Shown here piece by piece: positions 57,131-64,000 of a stretch of DNA of 64,000 nucleotides. How positions within the stretch are numbered: position 1 is the stretch's first letter; every line of letters begins with the position of its first letter. The stretch is from Helopsaltes ochotensis (Eukaryota; Chordata; Aves; Passeriformes; Locustellidae): contig VXBM01001077.1 of the NCBI GenBank assembly GCA_013400155.1, forward strand, positions 115,122-179,121, given 5' to 3'. The position numbers were made by a program, and so were the translations under genes. The notes beneath the pieces are model-generated. The model did not search any database and was not told the DNA's origin. It saw only the letters and a program-made list of their open reading frames with translations.

Positions 57131-59170
57131 ACAGAAGCGAAGCACCAGCAGGTTTTGCAAAAAAAACTCTCTAAAATCGCTATCACAGGAGGTTTTAAGC
57201 AAGGGATTAAAAAACCCCCATTTGTTCATTATTATTTCCATACAGTTGATTTTGTTGATGGGGAAAATGAATTTTTAATGTCTCTTCCAGACTTTTTTTT
57301 TTCTATTTTTGTCCAATCTTTATTAAAATATATAGCCTTAGTATGGTAATTCAATGAGAATTCTTTATATGTATGTTATGTACAAAACCCAGTTTACTAA
57401 CCATCTGTAAATGTAAATTTTCTTTTCCCCCTCCCTTCAAACAGCCTGAATTCTGACATAGAAATATTCTAAAACAAATATTTTCTGAGTAATAATAAAG
57501 ATTATATATCCGTCTTTGCTGACTAGGAATAGAAAGAACAACCTAAAAAAAGAAATCCTGCTCCGAATCAGAACTCTGTGTGGAGCAGATTTACTCAGGC
57601 ATTGCACCAAAAATGTGCTTTATTTAGAAATAGGCATTTCCAGGTAAATTCAAGGCTGCCTTTCTCTTTCTTGATGGCTTTAGACGGATATGCTGGGGTG
57701 CCACCTGCACAGCTCAGCAGTAAAACTGACTGCCTTTCCCAGCGCTTCAGAAAAAAAAAAAAGGCTACTTACCTTATAAAACCTAATGGATTGAAGAGCA
57801 ACAGAAGGAATTCCCATCTAAATGCAAATCAAGGCAAAGCCATTTTGAATGCAAGAGTAAACTACGAATGGTAATTTTCCCACCATTTGCTACTGCTCTG
57901 TACTACAATTACAGTTCTACACAACCAAAGTAGTTAACAACTCTTCTCCTGACGAGCTGTCAAAGAACAACTTGAATTTTTTTCCCAAATGTATGTCATA
58001 AATATGTTTATTCTCTTGCAGTCTGTGCAAAATTAATTTGAAAGACTTCCTGCTTATTTTTGGTTTAATTTAGCCTGGCTTGTGAGGTGGAAAAGGGCAA
58101 GTTATCAGGGGGGAAAAAAAAAAAGGTTTCATCTGCTGGTTAAACTGTAAATTAAACTTCTACTTGTCTTTTGCTAGAGAGTGGTAACTGATACCGGTGG
58201 GTTTATGACAGCTGAGAACACTTCAATCAGTGAGGCTGAGGTCAGGATCCCAGCTTGGATCCCTCCTGTGTTTGAAAATGCCACCGGTGTGGTGCAAAGG
58301 CTGCCGGGGTGGCAGCCCCTGAGTCTGTCAGGTGTTTGGGGACACCTGGTCTGACAGAGTCCTCACCTCAAAAACCTCGGGGTGACCAGAGCAGCTGAGC
58401 AGCTGTGGTTTCTACCATTTATTCTAAGGAAACTCTGCTCCAAGCATTGAACAAACCAGTAAGGAAGGGGATGACTCATACTGGATTAGAGATTTTATTT
58501 CCCATATCCAGAAGGAATGCAATAAAAATTGCTGTAGTCTTAGAAAGCTTTTGAAATATCAAATGCTACAATCATGCCAGTGCCTAACATGTGTAAATGA
58601 AGGTGGTGGCAGCTCAGATTTTACAATTTGTTTAGAAGAGAGTAACCAAGCCCCATGAACAAACCTGGCACTGACAGTGTTCCCCACTGGATCCTGACTG
58701 GATTCAGCTGGGTGCTCTGTCCCAAATCTGAGAGGCCTTTGATGAATTAGGGACACAACTATCCCACAGCAGGTGTGAAAGTGATGGAGTATCTATTCTA
58801 AATGTACTTCTAGTGTGCACAGTGAGGCTGAAAAAAATGAATGATTTCATTTCAAAACAGCTCAGACAGAGTTTGCCACTGGATAAGAACTCTACCCTGA
58901 AAGGACTTTTTTACTTCATCTCAATACCATCAGAATATGACTCGACCAGTGGTCCTAAGGAGGAGTCTTTTGGCATGAAATACAGAACACCTGTACATTG
59001 CATTTTATAACTAGTAACCAGCCTCCTGCTACAGCTATCCTCCCACTTAAGAGATATGACATTAATTACTTTACAGAGTTAATTATGAGTGATAAGCAGT
59101 TGGGGATCTTTAGTAGGTCAAATGGATAACATAAATGTGACAACAATAAATTTTAGCCAAAGCCTAAATT

Positions 59171-59232
59171 AAAAAAAAAAAAAAAGAAAAAGAAAAAAGA
59201 AAAAAAAAAGAAAAAAGAAAAAAAAGGAAAAA
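59171..59232. repeat. A-rich (A4-9G)n tract
   Basis: About 60 bases of only A and G, with single G every 4-10 A. Pure purine on the plus strand, in the long-isoform intron. Confidence 0.9.
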
Positions 59233-60812
59233 TGGAGTGCATGCTGCACTGGGAAAGATGATGAAATGACCAATCTTCATTTCTACTAAATCCTCACTGC
59301 AAGACCAAGTATTGAAATCTGCTTACCCTGGAGATACATGAAACAAACGTGCAGAAAGATTTCACATTTTTAGTGGTGAGCCCTTCCTAAATATTTCTGT
59401 ATGGAAATGAAGTTTAATCCCAGTGAGTTTTGTTCCTGACTTAATTGAGAAACAGAATAGATTTACAGAACTTCCTTTGATCTAACACCAGAAACAAAGA
59501 ACCTGTTTTACACACAGAGTGTCCTCCAGCACCTCAGTTTAAGGCAAAGAAAAATGGTCCCACTGAGAGAAGAGTTAAGCACTTCTGAAAAATAAACTTC
59601 AAAGAAAGTAAAATATGAAGGAATAGACTAGATCCCAAGCTAAACTCCTAGAGAGAAATCAAGGCAGGAGTAGAAAAGAGGCAGGATTTGTTTACATAAC
59701 CTCTAATCTGTAGCTGTGTCTGATCCTGTATCACTCTGCTACTCAGATAAGGTGGAGTTTAGAGTCAAGAATATCAGAGGCATTCTCTAGACAAGCCCTT
59801 GTGGCCAACATTCCTTCCTTAGATTACTCATGTTGAGTATAGGTGGAGGCCAAATCAAAATTATCAGTGTGACATGTTATTAATCAAACAGCCCAACAAT
59901 TTAAATTCTGTCCTTTTGAACACAACTTTCAAAGAAGTCAAGTACTTGTGAGGAACTAACCTGAGTTTGTTATGAATACAGGTGTTACAAGTGTTCTACC
60001 TGACTGCAAACACAGGGATGCCACTTAGTTTTAATCTCTTCCAGAGTTTTAAAGTGTTCTTGTTTTAAATATTTGTTATTGTATATGATCAAAAAGATGT
60101 ACTTCAGCTGTTTTTACATATATGCTTGAGTGCTCCTTAGGTTCTTTGAAATAGGACCAACCTCTCATCCCACTCAGGGGCTCAGTTAAGAGCAAGAGGG
60201 AATTATTCCTGGAGAGAGCTGCAGCAATCAGGTACTAAGCATGATTATAGTAGATATTTTCTTGTGAAAAATGTAAATTAAAAAATCCCAAACAAACAGA
60301 ACAGATTAAGATACTACTAATGGTAAAATACAGGTAAGCATTCACTAATTTAAAGTGAATGGGAAAGAAGAAAGCGAGCCCACATCGATGTGTGTCTTCA
60401 TTTGCTGGCATGGAACACAGGATTATTCGTGTTAGTTAAAGTTATGCACTTACTTAAGTACTTTAGCTGGATTGAGGCCAGAGTACTGATGAGTAATCTG
60501 CAGAACCGAGGCCACTGAGAATAACAAATGAAAAGAAAAAATACTCAGAGCCAAATCTGATTTAAATAAACACATTTACTATCTACCATTTTGCTTTCTT
60601 CATCTTAGTGTTATATTTCAAAGCTCAGTCATGAGTAGTGACTTCAGTGTGTGAGCATTTATTACATCGGCTTTCAGTGATATTTTTTAAGCTTAAAATG
60701 AAACACATTTCCTCTAAAGAGGCCTGAAATTAGTTGATACTACACTTGAGGCTTGAGTAAATATCATAAAATTCTAGTAACCTAGTTGTAGACTTATCAT
60801 CAAAATGTGATT

Positions 60813-61262
60813 TTAGAATCACTGAATGGTTTGGGTCAGAAGGGACCTTAAAGATCATTTTGTTCCAACCCCTGCCCTGGTCAGGGACACCTTCCACTAG
60901 ACCAGGTTGGCTCAGAGCCCCTCCAACTTGGCCTTGAACACTTTCAGAGATGGGGAGTCCACAGCTTCAAGCCCAGTGCCTCACCACCCTTACAATAAAA
61001 AATTTCTTCCTAGTATCTATTCTAAACCTTCCCTCCTTCCGCTCGAGACCATTTCCTCCTGTCCAATCACTACATGCCATTGTGAAGAGTCTCTCTCCAG
61101 CTTTCTTGTAGCCCCTTAAGGCATTTGAAGGTTCTCTAAAGGTCTCCCTGAAGCTCTCTGCTCTCCATTCTGAGCAGCCCCAGGTCTCCCAGCCTGTCAT
61201 TTGCATGACCATCAGCAGTTCTGAAAGGCTGCAATCAGTCCTGGTGAGCCTGGACGCCAGAT
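60813..61262 (-). mobile_element. CR1 LINE fragment, 3' part
   Basis: AGAATCACTGAATGGTTTGG, AGAAGGGACCTTAAAGATCA, GGACACCTTCCACTAGACCA and GCTCAGAGCCCCTCCAACTT are followed by AAAATTTCTTCCTAGTATCT and the CAGCCCCAGGTCTCCCAGCC block. This is a clear reverse-complement CR1 3' end of about 450 bases, relatively well preserved and therefore younger. It lies in the long-isoform intron, in the same orientation as PRKAG2. Confidence 0.92.
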
Positions 61263-63224
61263 GTAGGGCAGAGTTACAAAGGTGGTTTTCTAAGAAATAC
61301 AGACAACCTTCAGCTCAGAGCTGAGTCACCCACAACCTCAATAAAACTTTGAAAAATTTGCACAGACCTGGAGGGAACAAATCCCTCCCTCTGTGGCACG
61401 AGCTGCTGTGCCACAAGGTACAGGTAAACTGCAGCTAACCAGAAAATGAGCAGCTCCTACAGGTGGCCACTTTCTGCAGTGCCCATCACACTGAGGATCC
61501 CGGGACGGCTCCAGAAGGAGCTTTTGGAAGCTCTCTCAAAGAGGCAGACAAAGTTAAGGGTGTAATTTTTTCAGTGCAGTCCTAGGAGGACTTTGGGCGC
61601 TGAGGAGGACTGGCAGCACCTGGGGCTTGTGTGTTTGCATTGGATTCCAAGCCCACCCCACAGACAAACTCGAGGCATGAGTGCTATCAGGGGCCCTACT
61701 AAGGCTTGGGAGGCCTTATCTCACTGTAGCTGCTATTTTACACAAACAAACCAATATATTAATAAACTTCCTTTAACACAGAGACTACGGTTGGCCTGTA
61801 ATCTTCAAGTAAATTAATTTTTGACAAAAAGTCGTTTTTCAGATGGCCCTGAATGTACGTAGCTTTAGGAACCTAAGCCTCTTCCTGAATTCATTCCACA
61901 TCTTCTGCTGATCACTCCAGGCCTTGTTTTTGTGTGCCTCTTCTTTTTTTAATTGTTGTGCACAAAAGAAATCTGCAATGATAGCAACACACAATGAATA
62001 CCTTCCTTCTGCCACGCATCCTTTCCCTTTTCACAGCTTTTAACTACATCCTTCCCTCATTCCAGGTACACTGCCAGTGAAACCAGATGGTGCTCAGTGC
62101 TGGGGCTGTGGCTTGACACCCTCTGGAAGGACTGAAACAAGGGCTGTGCTGAGCAAGAAGCGTATCAAGCACATGAGCCCAACGTTTCATGACTACAAAC
62201 AAGATCATAAAGGGACATGCAAATAGTGGTGAGGCTTTGCCCTGTATTCCAGGAAGTAGAATTGAAAACAATTGAAATTAGTTCCACACTAAGGACCAGG
62301 GATACAGCTCCAGCAAGCCAGCCCCACGCTCCTGTTCCTGCAGAGCTGTAGAGATGCAGATACCAAGGTTCATTCATGGGCAGTGGGTGCTTTCAGTGTG
62401 GATATGGCAAATGCTGGGTTTGCAGCACAGCACATAACCTTAGATGCAGATTGAGTCTGTAGCTAAATGTCTGGAAGAGCTGAAATTATTTCTTGATGTG
62501 CCTCCCTGGGGCTCAGAAGAGCAGCCAACTTCACGGTGATCTTTTGTGTAAATCTTGATGTGCTCTGAAAACATGAGGGCTTGCTGGCCACATTTACAGC
62601 CTGCAGTATAAAAGCCTGTTGCTACAAACTTTAAACACAACAGATTCTATCTATGGTTATCTTATCTTAAGACACTTGCAGCTCCTGTTCAAAAAATACC
62701 TGAGTTATGTAGCATTTTTTTATATATTTATCACTAGAACATTTCTGACTTAGAGCAGTGTAGTCCCATTTTTTTATAAATGGGAAACTGAAGCTCTAAG
62801 AAACCAAGTAACCTAGGGCTGCACAAGTGATCCCTGATGGGGCAGATGGTTGCAGCCAGGTCTCTCCGATCAGCTACTGGCACTATCTTTCTCCTCTTCA
62901 CACTCTTGCTTTCCTTAATGACTCTGCAACTGAACTATTCATTGAATTCCAAGATTTTTTCCCTGAAATAGCAAAAGCCAAATCCTCAAGGGCATGAGAA
63001 AAAGAAGGTTGAAAAATGCATCCCTATCTTCATAGTGTAACCTCTGTATCCATAAAATCTTTGATGATGGAAAGAACCACTTGGTGACCAGTTTATATTG
63101 TACAACAGCCATGCCCTCATGGCATACTCCAGGAAAGAGTGTTGTGTACTCTCTGTGCAACCCTTTTGTATAAAGAATTGTGTGGCCACCAGTACCAGGG
63201 AAATGATTGTCCCTCTGTAGTGAG

Positions 63225-63725
63225 CACAGGTGAGGTCACACCTCAAGTGCTGTGGCCAGTTCTGAGCTCACAACAAGAAAGACACTGAGGGGCTGGAGCG
63301 TGTCCAGACAAGGGCAATGGAGCTGGAGAAAGGTCTAGAGAGTGAGTTCTGTTAGCAGCAGCTGAGGGAGCTGGGCTGTTTAGCCTGGAGACAAGGAGGC
63401 TCCAGGGAGACCTTATCAGGCTCTACAGCTCCCTGACAGGAGGGTGCAGGCAGGTGGGGTCAGGCTCTGCTCCCAGGGAACAGTGACAGGACAAGAGGCC
63501 ATGGCCTCGAGGAGCATGAGGGGAGGTTCAGTTTAGACATCAGGAGGAATTTCTTCATGGTAAGGGTTGTTAAACATTGGAGTGGAGGCCCAATGAGGTG
63601 GCAGAGTCACCATCCCAGGAGGTGTTCAGGAAATGACTGGATGTGGCACCCAATGATCAATGAAAGGTTGGACTCAATGATCTTGGAGGTCCTTTCCAGC
63701 CTGAATGACTCTGTGATTCTGTATT
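63225..63725 (+). mobile_element. CR1 LINE fragment with intact 3' terminus
   Basis: The plus strand carries AGTTCTGAGCTCACAACAAG, GAGGGGCTGGAGCGTGTCCA, TTTAGCCTGGAGACAAGGAG, GGAGGAATTTCTTCATGG and TTGGACTCAATGATCTTGGA. It ends in CTGTGATTCTGTA, the CR1 terminal octamer repeat. About 500 bases of the 3' region remain, and the element is 5' truncated. Confidence 0.93.
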
Positions 63726-64000
63726 CCTCACAGTGCTTCCTAAGAGATCAGCTTTGGCAGTGTCCTGTTCCTGCGTGCAGGATGTCTGTTGGGATTTACT
63801 TTTGTGCAGTTGTTTCTGGCAGGCTCAAGGGAAATATGTAGGAAAGGGGTCAGGTGTCTTCTCTCATAAGCCAAGTCTCCATCAGTAGCTGTTCCTATTT
63901 ACACAGAGCTCGATCCTGAGGTAGGACACACCATGAATGTTTCCAAGTAAATAAAATTCTGACACCCAAAGAAATGCCAGACACACAACAGCAGGCAGAT

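Larger units (their letters stand above)
52107..64000 (-). other. Upstream flank: short-isoform promoter region and intron 4 of the long isoform
   Basis: Above exon 5 lie the CpG island and minisatellite, then about 10.7 kb of AT-rich sequence with an old CR1 relic, two clear CR1 fragments and two low-complexity tracts. I looked on the minus strand for the serine/proline-rich N-terminal exons of the long isoform (for example a frame ending near SPTHYAPSK) and did not see them, so exons 1-4 should lie beyond 64000. Confidence 0.75.

Overview
This is a window of vertebrate, almost certainly bird, nuclear DNA. It holds one recognisable gene: the 3' two-thirds of PRKAG2 (gamma-2 regulatory subunit of AMP-activated protein kinase), read on the minus strand. 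Twelve coding exons are dispersed over about 46 kb, with canonical GT-AG splice sites wherever both ends can be seen. The interspersed repeats are CR1 LINEs, including 3' ends with the ATTCTRT-type terminal repeat, which points to a bird. There are no operons, bacterial signals or viral genes.

Layout on the + axis. 1-5454: intergenic DNA beyond the 3' end of PRKAG2, with no gene recognised. About 5455-6383: candidate 3' UTR. 6384-34229: eleven small exons corresponding to exons 16 down to 6 if human numbering is used. They encode the four CBS motifs that bind AMP, ADP and ATP. 34230-51767: a large intron. 51700-53300: a CpG island containing exon 5, which carries the start codon of the short isoform (gamma-2b). 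A 263-base run of N (51768-52030) cuts exon 5. 53300-64000: intron 4 of the long isoform, rich in CR1; no exon 1-4 sequence was found in it.

Joined in order, the exons give a 328-residue gamma-2b protein if the gap hides two codons. That equals the known human length. Nucleotide-binding residues of the family are conserved (R61, D81, H142/R143, D236, H289/R290 and D308 in gamma-2b numbering). Visible differences from the human protein, judged from memory, are concentrated in the linker before CBS1, in exon 14, and in the C-terminal tail, which ends KQKENESE here.

The rest is intronic or intergenic: CR1 fragments of different ages, microsatellites, several short tandem duplications (90 bp, 18 bp, 16 bp units) and a GC-rich minisatellite of about 18 bp inside the CpG island. 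I did not find a previously undescribed biological system. The most worthwhile leads are the internal promoter with its hidden exon end, the minisatellite beside it, a possible divergent transcript, and a short cysteine-rich antisense ORF that resembles a VWC domain but may be chance.
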